Shown piece by piece: positions 8,087-16,954 of a stretch of 64,000 bases of DNA. The notes beneath the pieces are model-generated. The model was not told the origin of the DNA. It worked only from the letters and a program-made list of their open reading frames with translations, and did no database searches. The position numbers were made by a program, and so were the translations under genes. The stretch's first letter is position 1. Each line of letters begins with the position of its first letter. Location: contig NZ_LN651331.1 in assembly GCF_000826525.2 (NCBI RefSeq), forward strand, positions 404,323-468,322. Reading direction: 5' to 3'. The DNA is from Mobilicoccus massiliensis (GTDB lineage: Bacteria > Actinomycetota > Actinomycetes > Actinomycetales > Dermatophilaceae).

Positions 8087-8581
8087 TCAGGACTCCGGGG
8101 TCGACGGGCGACCGACGACGTCCTGGACCGGTGAGACCGGCTCGACGACGAGGGTTGCCCCGTCGACGCGCAGGATGGTGACCTCGGCGCCGACCGGCAC
8201 CGGGATCATGGCGCGATCGGTGCGTGCCGACCAGATCTCGCCGTCGAACATGACCCGGCCGTCGTTCTCGTCTACGGGCTCGGTGACGCTGGCGGGTCGC
8301 CCGGCGTAGGTCTCGATGCCCAGACCGGAGCCGGGAAGCCGATCGAGCATGCGCCGTTTGAGCACCGGGCGCACGGCGCCGAGCAACAGGAGTGAGGCCA
8401 CGGCCGCGGCGACGATCTGAATCGCCACGCTGGAGGTGAAGATGCCCGCGACCATGCCCGCCAGCGCGCCGCCCGCGAGCATGAGGAACACGAAGTCCAC
8501 CGTGGCCGCTTCGACGACGCCCAGAACGAGGGCGAGCCCGAGCCAGGCGGCCCAGTGATTGCCGTTCAGCCACTCCTCCAT
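8087..8581 (-). CDS. NfeD-family membrane protein
   Basis: A 164-residue protein with about three N-terminal membrane segments (GLALVLGVVEAATVDFVFLMLAGGALAGMVA and the following) and a C-terminal OB-fold-like NfeD domain (GRPASVTEPVDENDGRVMFDGEIW region). NfeD proteins partner SPFH proteins in membrane quality control or microdomain assembly, and the SPFH gene follows directly. AGGAG lies upstream of the ATG. It is the short form, without the serine-protease domain. Confidence 0.88.
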   Translation of the reverse strand: MEEWLNGNHWAAWLGLALVLGVVEAATVDFVFLMLAGGALAGMVAGIFTSSVAIQIVAAAVASLLLLGAVRPVLKRRMLDRLPGSGLGIETYAGRPASVTEPVDENDGRVMFDGEIWSARTDRAMIPVPVGAEVTILRVDGATLVVEPVSPVQDVVGRPSTPES

Positions 8582-8756
8582 GTCTCTACTGTCTCCTGTT
8601 CGGTCCCGGGTGTGGGACGGATCGCCCCGATGATGTGGACAGTCTTCTCGTCCAACGTATCCGAGCCCGCCGCGGGTTCCGCGAACGCGGCCTGCCGGGA
8701 GGGTCGGCGCCGGGCCGCCCGAGACGCCTCCCTCTCCGTGACGCAGGCGTCGCTCG

Positions 8757-9548
8757 TCAGTCCCGGGTGCCCGCGCGCGCGGTGAACCGGTCGCCGTGGC
8801 GATCGAGGATGACGTCGAGACCGAACGTGCGGCGCAGGTTGTCCTCGGTGAGCGTGATCTCGATGGGCCCGGCGGCGACCACCTCGCCGTCCTTGAGCAG
8901 CAGGACGTCGGTGAAACCCGGCGGGATCTCCTCGACGTGGTGGGTGACGAGCACGAGCGCCGGGGCCTCCAGGTCCTCGGCGAGGGCGCCGAGCCGGGCC
9001 ACGAGGTCCTCGCGGCCGCCCAGGTCGAGACCCGCGGCGGGTTCGTCGAGGAGCATGAGCTCGGGGTCGGTCATGAGAGCCCGCGCGATCTGGACGCGCT
9101 TGCGCTCGCCCTCGCTGAGCGTGCCGTATCGGCGGTCGGCCAGGTGCGACACCCCGAGGGCCTCGAGCAGCTCATGAGCACGGGCGAGGTCGAGCCGGTC
9201 GTAGCGCTCGCGCCACCGGCCGACGACCCCGTAGGAGGCGGTGACGACGACGTCGGCGACGATCTCGTCACCGGGCACATGGTCGGCCAGCGACGCACTC
9301 GCCAGCCCGATCCGCGGCCGAAGCTCGAAGACGTCCACGGTGCCGAGCACCTCGCCGAGCACACCGGCGACACCCCGCGTCGGGTGCAGGCGGGCCGCGG
9401 CGAGCTGGAGCAGCGTGGACTTGCCGGCGCCGTTGGGGCCGAGCACCACCCAGCGCTGACCCTCCTCGATCTCCCAGTCGACCTCGGAGAGGATCTCCTT
9501 GCCGCCACGGGTCACGGTCACACCGGCGAAAGCGAGCACGTCACTCAT
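8757..9548 (-). CDS. ABC transporter ATP-binding protein (ModF-like stand-alone ATPase)
   Basis: 263 residues with a single nucleotide-binding domain: Walker A GPNGAGKST, signature LSEGERKRVQIARAL, Walker B LMLLDEPAAGLD and the switch histidine in VTHHVEEIPPG. No permease gene adjoins it, so the partner is elsewhere or it acts alone. The sequence style (EEIPPGFTD) resembles the actinobacterial ATPases often annotated as iron or molybdate ABC ATPases; substrate is not shown. TAGGGT ends 7 nt before the ATG. Confidence 0.88.
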   Translation of the reverse strand: MSDVLAFAGVTVTRGGKEILSEVDWEIEEGQRWVVLGPNGAGKSTLLQLAAARLHPTRGVAGVLGEVLGTVDVFELRPRIGLASASLADHVPGDEIVADVVVTASYGVVGRWRERYDRLDLARAHELLEALGVSHLADRRYGTLSEGERKRVQIARALMTDPELMLLDEPAAGLDLGGREDLVARLGALAEDLEAPALVLVTHHVEEIPPGFTDVLLLKDGEVVAAGPIEITLTEDNLRRTFGLDVILDRHGDRFTARAGTRD

Positions 9549-9555
9549 GGGCCCG

Positions 9556-9561
9556 ACCCTA
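9556..9561 (-). promoter_or_regulatory. -10 hexamer TAGGGT, leaderless ABC ATPase promoter
   Basis: TAGGGT ends 7 nt upstream of the ATG at 9548. Confidence 0.5.
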
Positions 9562-9634
9562 TCGGCAGGCGCGCGCCCGGCGTGCACCGCACGCGGCACG
9601 CCGGTGCCGCGGATCGTCGAGGCGACGGCGCCCC

Positions 9635-9640
9635 TACGCT
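9635..9640 (+). promoter_or_regulatory. -10 hexamer TACGCT, leaderless promoter
   Basis: TACGCT ends 6 nt upstream of the GTG at 9647. Confidence 0.5.
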
Positions 9641-9646
9641 GGCGGG

Positions 9647-10435
9647 GTGCCCGAGCTGCCCGCCTCCGTCCGACTCGCCCTGTGGGCGACGAGTGCCCTC
9701 GCCGGCGGGGAGCATGGGAGGGGTGAGGAAATCGACCACGGGGCCGCCGTCGCGGCCGCCGCTCCCGACCTGCCGGATGTCGACGATGCCGCCGCCCTCG
9801 CCCGCCTCGACCTGTGGGCCCAGCTCGGCGAGCGGGTCGTTCTCGTATCGCTCCCGGCCCCGGGCGATCTCGTCGGTCTCCCCCGCGGCGACGCCACGTT
9901 CGTCGGTGCCGCCGTCGAGGCCGGAGAGTGCGTCTGGTCGTCGCTGTTCGGAGGGGCACTCGTGCCCGTGTACGAGACCTTCGGGCCGGCCGACGACGAG
10001 GGCCTGCTGCTGCGGTGGGAGGCCCACGAGTGCGCGCCTCCGCCGAGCCACCTGCAGAGCTCACCCTCCCCCGCCGAGATCGAACGGGGCCTGCGCGAGG
10101 TGACGGCGACGGCCGTGCGCGCTCTGGAGGATCTCGACTCGCCCGCGTGGCGGGCGGGGCTGCGCGACGTGGCCGACGAGAGGCTGCAGGCCGGTCGGTG
10201 GGGGCTGCCCGACGGTCTCGGTCCGCGCGTGCGCCGCGTCATCGTCCAGGCCGCGACGATCGGCACCATCGCGACGACCGCGCTCGAGCGACTCGACGAC
10301 GTCCCTTCCGTGGGCGTCGGAGCGAACCGCGACCGCATCCTGCGCGAGGTGCAGTTCCAGGCTCGTCGCGCGCTCGCCGCCGGTGCCTGCGCGGCGAGCA
10401 TGGAACTGGCCGAAGGCGACCGCGGTTCTCGCTGA
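9647..10435 (+). CDS. Conserved-type actinobacterial protein of unknown function
   Basis: 262 residues, GTG start 6 nt after a -10 hexamer. I do not recognise a named domain. The protein is soluble, Ala/Leu-rich, with no signal peptide or membrane segment. An N-terminal part carries HGRGEEIDHGAAVAAAAPDLPDVDD and a C-terminal part is helical with RILREVQFQARRALAAGACAASMELAEG. Codon use matches the neighbours, so it is a real gene. It is divergent from the ABC ATPase and convergent with glgA. Confidence 0.75.
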   Translation: MPELPASVRLALWATSALAGGEHGRGEEIDHGAAVAAAAPDLPDVDDAAALARLDLWAQLGERVVLVSLPAPGDLVGLPRGDATFVGAAVEAGECVWSSLFGGALVPVYETFGPADDEGLLLRWEAHECAPPPSHLQSSPSPAEIERGLREVTATAVRALEDLDSPAWRAGLRDVADERLQAGRWGLPDGLGPRVRRVIVQAATIGTIATTALERLDDVPSVGVGANRDRILREVQFQARRALAAGACAASMELAEGDRGSR

Positions 10436-10450
10436 GACGAGTGTCGCGCC

Positions 10451-11662
10451 TCAGCCTGCGCGACCCTCGAGCACCTCGCGGTAGACCTCCATCGTGCGAT
10501 CACCGATGGCGTTCCACGAGAACTGTTCGACCGCGCGCCGCCGTCCGGCGAGACCGCGCTGCCGGGCCCGCTCCGGGTCGCTCACCGCGTCGACGAGCGC
10601 GGCCGCGAGGTCGGCCTCGAACTTCGCGGGATCGACCGGAGTCCCGGTGCCGTCGGTGACCTGCTCGATCTCGACGAGCCACCCGGTCTCACCGTCGACG
10701 ACGACCTCGGGGATGCCGCCGGTGGCCGTGGCCACGACGGGCGCCTCGCAGGCCATCGCCTCGAGGTTGACGATGCCGAGCGGCTCGTAGATCGAGGGGC
10801 AGGCGAAGACCGTCGCGTTGCTCTCGAGCGCGATGACCTGCTCGCGAGGCAGATGCTCGGCGATCCAGACGACACCCTCACGGCTGCGACGCAACTCGTC
10901 GATGAGGGCCTCGACCTCGGCCTTGATCTCCGGGGTGTCGGGTGCACCGGCGCACAGCACGAGCTGCACCTCCGGCGGCAGGGCGGCGGCGGCACGCAGC
11001 AGGTACGGCAGCCCCTTCTGGCGCGTGATGCGGCCGACGAAGACGACCGACGGGGCGTCGGGATCCATGCCGTGCCGGCGACAGATCTCCTTGCCCGCCT
11101 CGGAGTGGTCGGGGTGCCAGTCGGTGGAGTCGATGCCGTTGTGGACGACCTTGACCTTGGCGGGGTCGATGCCGGGGTAGCACCGCAGGATGTCGGCACG
11201 CATGCCGTGACTGACCGCGATGATCGCGGCCGCGGCCTCGTAGGCGGTGCGTTCGACCCACGACGACACCCGGTAGCCTCCGCCGAGCTGCTCGGCCTTC
11301 CACGGTCGCAGCGGCTCGAGGGAGTGCGCCGAGACGACGTGCGGCACCCCCGCGAGCAGTGAGGCGACGTGCCCGGCCATGTTGGCGTACCACGTGTGGG
11401 AGTGCACGAGGTCGGTGCCGACGCAGTCGTTCGCCATCTCGAGGTCGACACCGAGGGTCTGCAGCGCGGCGTTGGCCTCGGCGAGCTCGGCGACGTCGGG
11501 GTACCCCGTCGTGCCCGGTTCGTCGCGCGGACCGCCGAAGCAGCGCACCTGCACGTCCACGTCACCGCGACTGCGCAGCGCCCGGGTCAGCTCGGCCACA
11601 TGCACCCCCGCACCGCCGTAGATCTGCGGAGGGAATTCCTTGGTCAGGATGTCTACGCGCAC
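10451..11662 (-). CDS. glgA: Glycogen synthase-type GT4 glycosyltransferase
   Basis: 403 residues of GT-B fold. An N-terminal KEFPPQIYGGAGVHV donor loop, GRITRQKGLPYLL at the domain junction and the E-x7-E motif EPLGIVNLEAMACEAPVV are present. It is the actinobacterial GlgA type, which extends alpha-1,4-glucan from ADP-glucose; mycobacterial homologues (GlgM) instead make maltose-1-phosphate, so the acceptor is uncertain. It is divergent from glgC, which supplies ADP-glucose. GTG start, with TAGGGT ending 6 nt upstream. Confidence 0.92.
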   Translation of the reverse strand: MRVDILTKEFPPQIYGGAGVHVAELTRALRSRGDVDVQVRCFGGPRDEPGTTGYPDVAELAEANAALQTLGVDLEMANDCVGTDLVHSHTWYANMAGHVASLLAGVPHVVSAHSLEPLRPWKAEQLGGGYRVSSWVERTAYEAAAAIIAVSHGMRADILRCYPGIDPAKVKVVHNGIDSTDWHPDHSEAGKEICRRHGMDPDAPSVVFVGRITRQKGLPYLLRAAAALPPEVQLVLCAGAPDTPEIKAEVEALIDELRRSREGVVWIAEHLPREQVIALESNATVFACPSIYEPLGIVNLEAMACEAPVVATATGGIPEVVVDGETGWLVEIEQVTDGTGTPVDPAKFEADLAAALVDAVSDPERARQRGLAGRRRAVEQFSWNAIGDRTMEVYREVLEGRAG

Positions 11663-11668
11663 CGCTTC

Positions 11669-11674
11669 ACCCTA
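11669..11674 (-). promoter_or_regulatory. -10 hexamer TAGGGT, leaderless glgA promoter
   Basis: TAGGGT ends 6 nt upstream of the GTG at 11662. Confidence 0.5.
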
Positions 11675-11790
11675 GACGTGGAAACGCCGGCGCGGCGACC
11701 GAGCGACGACGGACGACAAATCGCGGCGAGCGATCGCGAGCGTGCGCAAGCCGGGGCCGGTCGTCCCTGCCACGAAGGCGCGGGCGCGGG

Positions 11791-11796
11791 TAGGTT
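11791..11796 (+). promoter_or_regulatory. -10 hexamer TAGGTT, leaderless glgC promoter
   Basis: TAGGTT ends 6 nt upstream of the ATG at 11803. The divergent glgA -10 lies about 120 bp away. Confidence 0.5.
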
Positions 11797-11802
11797 GGCG
11801 AC

Positions 11803-13056
11803 ATGAGGCGACTGTCACGTAATCCCAAGGTCCTGGCCATCGTTCTCGCCGGCGGCGAGGGCAAGCGGCTCATGCCTCTCACCGCCGACCGTGCCAAGCC
11901 GGCCGTGCCGTTCGGCGGCATCTACCGGCTCATCGACTTCGCCCTGAGCAACGTCGTCAACTCCGGCTATCTCAAGGTCGTCGTCCTCACCCAGTACAAG
12001 TCCCACAGCCTCGACCGCCACGTGGCCCGCACGTGGCGCATGTCGACGATGCTCGGCAACTACATCGCGCCCATCCCCGCGCAGCAGCGTGTGGGCAAGC
12101 AGTGGTACATGGGCAGCGCCGACGCGATCTATCAGAGCCTCAACACCCTCGACGACGAGCGGCCCGACTACGTCGTGGTCGTCGGCGCCGACCACGTGTA
12201 CCGCATGGACTTCAGCCAGATGGTCGAGCAGCACATCGAGACCGAGGCCGGCATCACCGTCGCGGCCATCCGTCAGCCGATCGGTCTGGCCGACCAGTTC
12301 GGGGTCATCGAGGTCGATGAGTCCGACGTGCGTCGCATCGCCCGCTGGCGCGAGAAGCCCAAAGACGCCAAGGGTCTGCCCGGCTCTCCCAACGAGGTCC
12401 TGGCCTCGATGGGCAACTACGTCTTCGACGCCGACGTGTTGCGCGACGTCGTCACCGCCGACTCCGAGAACGAGCAGAGCAAGCACGACATGGGCGGCGA
12501 CATCGTGCCGTTGTTCGTCGGCTCCGGCAACGGGTACGTCTACGACTTCAACACCAACGAGGTGCCGGGCGCGACCGATCGCGACCGCGCGTACTGGCGT
12601 GATGTCGGCACGATCGACTCCTACTACGAGGCCAACATGGACCTCATCGCGATCCACCCGATCTTCAACCTCTACAACTACGACTGGCCGATCTACACCT
12701 CCGACGCCGGCATCCCACCGGCGAAGTTCGTGCACAACGAGACCGGGCGCCTTGGCGAGGCGATCAACTCGGCGGTCTCCCCCGGCACCGTCATCAGCGG
12801 ATCCCGGGTCGAGGGCTCGGTCGTCTCACCGCGGGTGCGCGTCAACAGCTACGCGCAGGTGCTCGACAGCGTGCTGCTCGACGGCGTGCGGATCGGCCGC
12901 AAGGCGGTGGTCGAGAAGGCCATCCTCGACAAGAACGTCGTCGTCGAGGACGGCGCCGAGGTGGGTGTCGATCACGACAAGGACCGGGAGCGCGGTTTCC
13001 ACGTGAGCGAAGGCGGCGTCGTCGTCGTCGCCAAGAACACCGTCATCACGGCGTGA
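11803..13056 (+). CDS. glgC: Glucose-1-phosphate adenylyltransferase
   Basis: 417 residues, close to the family's usual length. Makes ADP-glucose from glucose-1-phosphate and ATP, the committed step of glycogen synthesis. The N-terminal nucleotidyltransferase motif [20 protein letters not shown], the catalytic region [10 protein letters not shown], the EKP block [15 protein letters not shown] and a C-terminal left-handed beta helix ([16 protein letters not shown]) are visible. serB begins inside its stop codon (GTGA overlap). Confidence 0.96.
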   Translation: MRRLSRNPKVLAIVLAGGEGKRLMPLTADRAKPAVPFGGIYRLIDFALSNVVNSGYLKVVVLTQYKSHSLDRHVARTWRMSTMLGNYIAPIPAQQRVGKQWYMGSADAIYQSLNTLDDERPDYVVVVGADHVYRMDFSQMVEQHIETEAGITVAAIRQPIGLADQFGVIEVDESDVRRIARWREKPKDAKGLPGSPNEVLASMGNYVFDADVLRDVVTADSENEQSKHDMGGDIVPLFVGSGNGYVYDFNTNEVPGATDRDRAYWRDVGTIDSYYEANMDLIAIHPIFNLYNYDWPIYTSDAGIPPAKFVHNETGRLGEAINSAVSPGTVISGSRVEGSVVSPRVRVNSYAQVLDSVLLDGVRIGRKAVVEKAILDKNVVVEDGAEVGVDHDKDRERGFHVSEGGVVVVAKNTVITA

Positions 13057-13769
13057 GCGAGCGCCCGGGCGAGCAGGCGTCCCTCCCGGAGGGGCGCCTG
13101 CTCGTCGTCATGGACGTCGACTCGACGTTCATCCGCGACGAGGTCATCGAACTGATCGCCGCCCATGCGGGCACCGAGGCCGAGGTGCGCGCGGTGACCG
13201 AGGCGGCGATGCGCGGCGAACTCGACTTCGCCGAGAGTCTGCGGCAGCGATGCGCCACCCTGGCCGGCCTCGACGTGGCGGTCCTCGACGAGGTGCGCCG
13301 GGCCGTCCGCCTCACGCGGGGCGCCGACTCGCTCGTGCGCGAACTGCGGTCTCACGGCCACGCCGTGGCTCTCGTCTCCGGTGGCTTCGCCGAGATCGTC
13401 GACCCGCTCGCGGCGAGCCACGGCATCGCCCACGTGCGGGCCAACCGGCTGGAGGTGCGCGGCGACCGGCTCACCGGGCGGTTGCAGGGCGACATCGTCG
13501 ACCGGGCCGGCAAGGAACGGGCGCTGCGGGAGTTCGCGGAGGCCGAAGGCATCGACCTCGCTCACACGGTCGCGATCGGGGACGGCGCCAACGACCTCGA
13601 TATGCTGTCCACGGCCGCGCTCGGGGTCGCGTTCTGCGCCAAGCCGCTCGTGCGAGCGCAGGCCGACGCGACGATCGACGTGCCCGACCTCACCGCCGTG
13701 CTGCCGCTGCTCGGTCTCGGCGCCGGCGAGGAGGCAGGGGCAAGCGGCGTGGCGAAGCGGCGCCGGTAG
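13053..13769 (+). CDS. serB: Phosphoserine phosphatase
   Basis: 238 residues, HAD fold. Motif [13 protein letters not shown] (DxDST nucleophile), motif II VSGGF, motif III Lys in DRAGKERAL and motif [11 protein letters not shown] are all intact. It hydrolyses L-phosphoserine in serine synthesis. The N-terminal ACT domain of larger actinobacterial SerB proteins is absent. GTG start overlapping the glgC stop gives tight coupling to glycogen synthesis, an unusual pairing. A basic tail (AKRRR) ends the protein. Confidence 0.92.
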   Translation: MSERPGEQASLPEGRLLVVMDVDSTFIRDEVIELIAAHAGTEAEVRAVTEAAMRGELDFAESLRQRCATLAGLDVAVLDEVRRAVRLTRGADSLVRELRSHGHAVALVSGGFAEIVDPLAASHGIAHVRANRLEVRGDRLTGRLQGDIVDRAGKERALREFAEAEGIDLAHTVAIGDGANDLDMLSTAALGVAFCAKPLVRAQADATIDVPDLTAVLPLLGLGAGEEAGASGVAKRRR

Positions 13770-13782
13770 CGGGTTCGGTCGC

Positions 13783-14475
13783 TCAGACCCGCCGCTCGGG
13801 GCGGTCGGTGAACAGTTGGATCGTGCCGTGGTGGCTCATGCCGGCCCGCTCGAGCGAGCGGATGGCGGGCACGTTGTAGGGCGCGACACATGCGACGACC
13901 AGCTCGTCCTCCGGTACCGAGCGCAGAGCCGCCTCGACGAGCTCGGTCCCCCGACCGCGACCGCGGTGCTCCGCCGCCAGGCGGACGCAGATCTCGCGCA
14001 GGCCGCCCACGCCCCGGGAGAGGACGACGAGATCCTCCGAATCGGGGTCGGGCGACCCGAACACCTGCACCTCGGTGTGTCCGCGGTGGGTGTACTCGAC
14101 GAAGTCGTGCCGGGCGAGGTCGGGTCGAGCCACGAGCCGTGGCTCCCCCGGCTGCTCACCGCGCCCGGACCCGAGGAAGAGCATGTCGAGGGTGTCGATC
14201 CAACCGTCCTTGGCCAGGGTCGTGACGACCCGGGGGTCGTGCGCGCCGTCGTAGCCGTCGACGCCGAGCTCGCTGAGCTGGTTCTCGGTCCAGTCGTAGG
14301 AGACCGCGAGGATCGAATGACCCGGGAACGAGAGGATGGCCTGCACGTGCGGCACCCACGGGGTGACGCGCATCCAGCCGCCGTCGGCGGTCGGGCGCGT
14401 GCCCGTGGCGAGCTCGCGGAGGAACCGGGCCAGGGGATGGCGCGCCGGGGTCCAGATCGGCGAGTCGTTCGACAT
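13783..14475 (-). CDS. GNAT-family N-acetyltransferase
   Basis: 230 residues. The C-terminal GNAT domain has the acetyl-CoA loop RLAAEHRGRGRGTELVEAAL (R/Q-x-x-G-x-G/A) followed by a beta strand and VAPYNVPAIRSLERAGM. The N-terminal ~120 residues are an unassigned domain (SFPGHSILAVSYDWTE, DGWIDTLDMLFLGSG). The start at 14475 has a GGAGG ribosome-binding site, better than an upstream in-frame ATG at 14526. Substrate unknown. It is convergent with serB. Confidence 0.85.
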   Translation of the reverse strand: MSNDSPIWTPARHPLARFLRELATGTRPTADGGWMRVTPWVPHVQAILSFPGHSILAVSYDWTENQLSELGVDGYDGAHDPRVVTTLAKDGWIDTLDMLFLGSGRGEQPGEPRLVARPDLARHDFVEYTHRGHTEVQVFGSPDPDSEDLVVLSRGVGGLREICVRLAAEHRGRGRGTELVEAALRSVPEDELVVACVAPYNVPAIRSLERAGMSHHGTIQLFTDRPERRV

Positions 14476-14624
14476 GCGGCCGTCCTCCACGGGAGTCCAT
14501 CGGGGTCTGCGTTCGGGCGCCCACATGCGCCCTTACGGCCCCTATCGGCGAATGCCGCTGCTCACGTAGGGGTTTCGGTGACCGACGTGCCGGCGAGCCG
14601 TCTCCTGGGTGGGAGGACCGGCGC

Positions 14625-15383
14625 TCAGCCCCCGAAGGAGTGGAACCCGCCGTCGACGTGGACGATCTCGCCGGTCGTGGCCGGGAACCAGTCGGACATC
14701 AACGCGACACACGCCTTGGCGGCCGGGGTGGGGTCGGAGATCTCCCATCCGAGGGGCGAATGCTCGCCCCACTGAGCGAACTTCGAGAACGCCGGGATGC
14801 TCTTGGCCGCGGTCGTGCTGATGGGGCCGGCGGCGACGAGGTTGCAACGGATCCCCTCGGGCCCGAGGTCGCGGGCGCAATAGCGGTTGGTCGACTCGAA
14901 GGCCGCCTTGGCCACGCCCATCCAGTCGTAGCCCGACCAGGCGATCGAGGCGTCGAGGGTGAGGCCGACGATCGCGCCACCCGGGCCCATGAGCGGCAGG
15001 CAGGCCTTGGCCAGCGCCTTGAGCGAGTACGCGGAGATCTGCAGCGCCGGCGCGACGTCCTTCCACGTGGCGTTCATGAAGTCGAAGGCCTCCTGCGGGG
15101 CGAAGCCGATCGAGTGCAGCACCCCGTCGAGGCGGTCGGTGTGCTCGCCGACGCGCCCGGCGAGGGCCTCGAAGTCCTCGGCCTTGGAGACGTCGAGCTC
15201 GATGACCGGGGCCTCGGTCGGCAGGCGCCTCGCGATCTTCTGCGTGATCCGCGCGGCGCGGCCGAACGAGGTGAGGACGACGGTCGCACCCTGCTCCTGG
15301 GCGAGGCGGGCCACGTGGAACGCGATGGACGACTCCGTGAGCACGCCGGTGACGAGGATGGTCTTGCCGTCGAGCATGGCCAT
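14625..15383 (-). CDS. fabI: Enoyl-[acyl-carrier-protein] reductase (NADH), FabI/InhA type
   Basis: 252 residues, divergent SDR. The NADH site TGVLTESSIAFHVA and the catalytic Tyr-x6-Lys (YDWMGVAK) typical of FabI/InhA are present, with C-terminal GEIVHVDGGFHSFGG. It performs the last reduction of each fatty acid elongation cycle. The first ATG (15383) has AAGGAG 7 nt upstream; MAML has a second Met two codons on. fabG precedes it by about 110 bp in the same direction, the same order as mabA-inhA of mycobacteria. Confidence 0.95.
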   Translation of the reverse strand: MAMLDGKTILVTGVLTESSIAFHVARLAQEQGATVVLTSFGRAARITQKIARRLPTEAPVIELDVSKAEDFEALAGRVGEHTDRLDGVLHSIGFAPQEAFDFMNATWKDVAPALQISAYSLKALAKACLPLMGPGGAIVGLTLDASIAWSGYDWMGVAKAAFESTNRYCARDLGPEGIRCNLVAAGPISTTAAKSIPAFSKFAQWGEHSPLGWEISDPTPAAKACVALMSDWFPATTGEIVHVDGGFHSFGG

Positions 15384-15492
15384 GGATGTACTCCTTGCAG
15401 ATTCGTGAACTCGAAGGGGAATGGAAGGTCGAGGGCTCGGTGGCGCCGGTTGGATGGCCTGCGTTCGGTGGCCCACGTTCGGTGGGGCAGGA

Positions 15493-16212
15493 TCAGTGAC
15501 CCATGCCCAGGCCGCCGTCGACGGGGATGACGGCACCCGAGATGTAGGCCGCCGCGTCGGAGACGAGGAACCCGACGGCCGCGGCGACCTCGTCGGTGGT
15601 GCCGAAGCGGCCGGCGGGGATGACGCCCCGGTACTTCTCCTTGAGTTCCTCGGGCAGTTCCTCGGTCATCGCCGTGTCGATGTACCCGGGGGCGACGACG
15701 TTGGCGGTGATGCGGCGAGAGCCCAGCTCGCGCGTGAGCGAGCGAGCGACACCGACGAGGCCCGCCTTGCTCGCCGCGTAGTTGACCTGGCCCGGAGAAC
15801 CGTAGAGCCCGACGACGCTGGAGACGAGGACGATGCGGCCGCCCTTGGCGCGCATCAGGCTCTTGGTGGCACGGCGGGCACAGCGGATCGCGCCGACGAG
15901 GTTGGTGTCGAGCACGGCGTCGATGTCGTCGTCGCTCATGCGCATGAGGAGCTGATCCTTGGTGATGCCGGCGTTGGCGACGAGGCCGCCCAGCGGGGCC
16001 CCGACGATCTTCTCGGCCTCGGTGAACGCGGCGTCGACGCTCGCGGTGTCGGTGACGTCGAGGGTGACGGCGTCGAGACCCTCGGGGGCCTCACCGGAGC
16101 GCGAGCCGACGACCACGGGGTGGCCCGCGTCGCGCAGGTGCGTGGCGATGGCGAGGCCGATCCCGCGGTTGCCTCCGGTGACGAGAACGGGGCGGGGGGT
16201 CGGGTCCGTCAT
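15493..16212 (-). CDS. fabG: 3-oxoacyl-[acyl-carrier-protein] reductase
   Basis: 239 residues, classical SDR. TGGNRGIG cofactor site, NAGI motif, and catalytic Ser-Tyr-Lys in SSVVGLYGSPGQVNYAASKAG. C-terminal GAVIPVDGGLGMGH is family-typical. Reduces beta-ketoacyl-ACP with NADPH in fatty acid synthesis, upstream of FabI. GAGGAG lies 8 nt before the ATG. The 110-nt gap to fabI is small enough for co-transcription. Confidence 0.95.
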   Translation of the reverse strand: MTDPTPRPVLVTGGNRGIGLAIATHLRDAGHPVVVGSRSGEAPEGLDAVTLDVTDTASVDAAFTEAEKIVGAPLGGLVANAGITKDQLLMRMSDDDIDAVLDTNLVGAIRCARRATKSLMRAKGGRIVLVSSVVGLYGSPGQVNYAASKAGLVGVARSLTRELGSRRITANVVAPGYIDTAMTEELPEELKEKYRGVIPAGRFGTTDEVAAAVGFLVSDAAAYISGAVIPVDGGLGMGH

Positions 16213-16414
16213 CGGGTGCTCCTCGGGTCGGCTGCGGGGGGTGCGTCGCGGGCCACGGTGGGCCGGCGGCGCGTCGGCGCTCACGAACCTAATGCACCAT
16301 CGGCTCCCGACGCACGAGCATCCCATCGCGATTCGCCGACGGCCTGGTCGGAGCCCCGGTTCGTCGCCCGATCGTCACCCGGCCTCCGTCCGGCCCTCGT
16401 GCGAGGGGCGGGCG

Positions 16415-16420
16415 TAGACT
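16415..16420 (+). promoter_or_regulatory. -10 hexamer TAGACT, leaderless promoter
   Basis: TAGACT ends 6 nt upstream of the ATG at 16427. Confidence 0.5.
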
Positions 16421-16426
16421 CGCGGC

Positions 16427-16891
16427 ATGGTTCGAGAGGCACCCGAGCGCGTCCACTCGATCTCCGACCTGCCCAGATCCCGCGCCCAGGATCAGCGCGA
16501 CCGCATGCGCTCGTACACGATCTCGATGACGATCCGCACCGTCTGCTTTCTGCTCGCCGGGCTGTTCGTCACGGTCGTCCCGTGGCAGCCCGGCGCCTGG
16601 ATCTGCATCGTCGCCGCGCTCGTGCTGCCCTACCCGGCGGTGGTCATCGCCAACAACCGCGACATGCGTACCCAGGTCGCCGAACGCGAGCCGGTCGTGC
16701 CCCGCATGATCGCGGCCCCGGCCGGCGAGGACGGGGACGACGAGCCGGAGGCGGATGCGGGTTCCACCGTCATCCGCGGCGAGGCTCGGGAACAGGGCGA
16801 CGGGCGCCCTCGAAGCGGCGAGCCCACCGAGCCCACCGAGGCCACGGAGGCCACGGACGTCGACGAGAAGCGCGAGCACGGCGCGGCCTGA
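16427..16891 (+). CDS. DUF3099 family membrane protein
   Basis: 154 residues. N-terminal HSISDLPRSRAQDQRDRMRSYTISM is the DUF3099 signature, followed by two membrane segments (TVCFLLAGLFVTVV and ICIVAALVLPYPAVVIANN). The C-terminal ~70 residues are an acidic, low-complexity tail with PTEATEATD repeats. The family is confined to actinobacteria and its function is unknown. Single-gene unit with a leaderless-type promoter. Confidence 0.88.
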   Translation: MVREAPERVHSISDLPRSRAQDQRDRMRSYTISMTIRTVCFLLAGLFVTVVPWQPGAWICIVAALVLPYPAVVIANNRDMRTQVAEREPVVPRMIAAPAGEDGDDEPEADAGSTVIRGEAREQGDGRPRSGEPTEPTEATEATDVDEKREHGAA

Positions 16892-16954
16892 GGTCCGCGG
16901 GCTCCGACACTCTCTACTCGTCCGCCGACTGCGCTCGATGCCCGCGCGGCGTCG

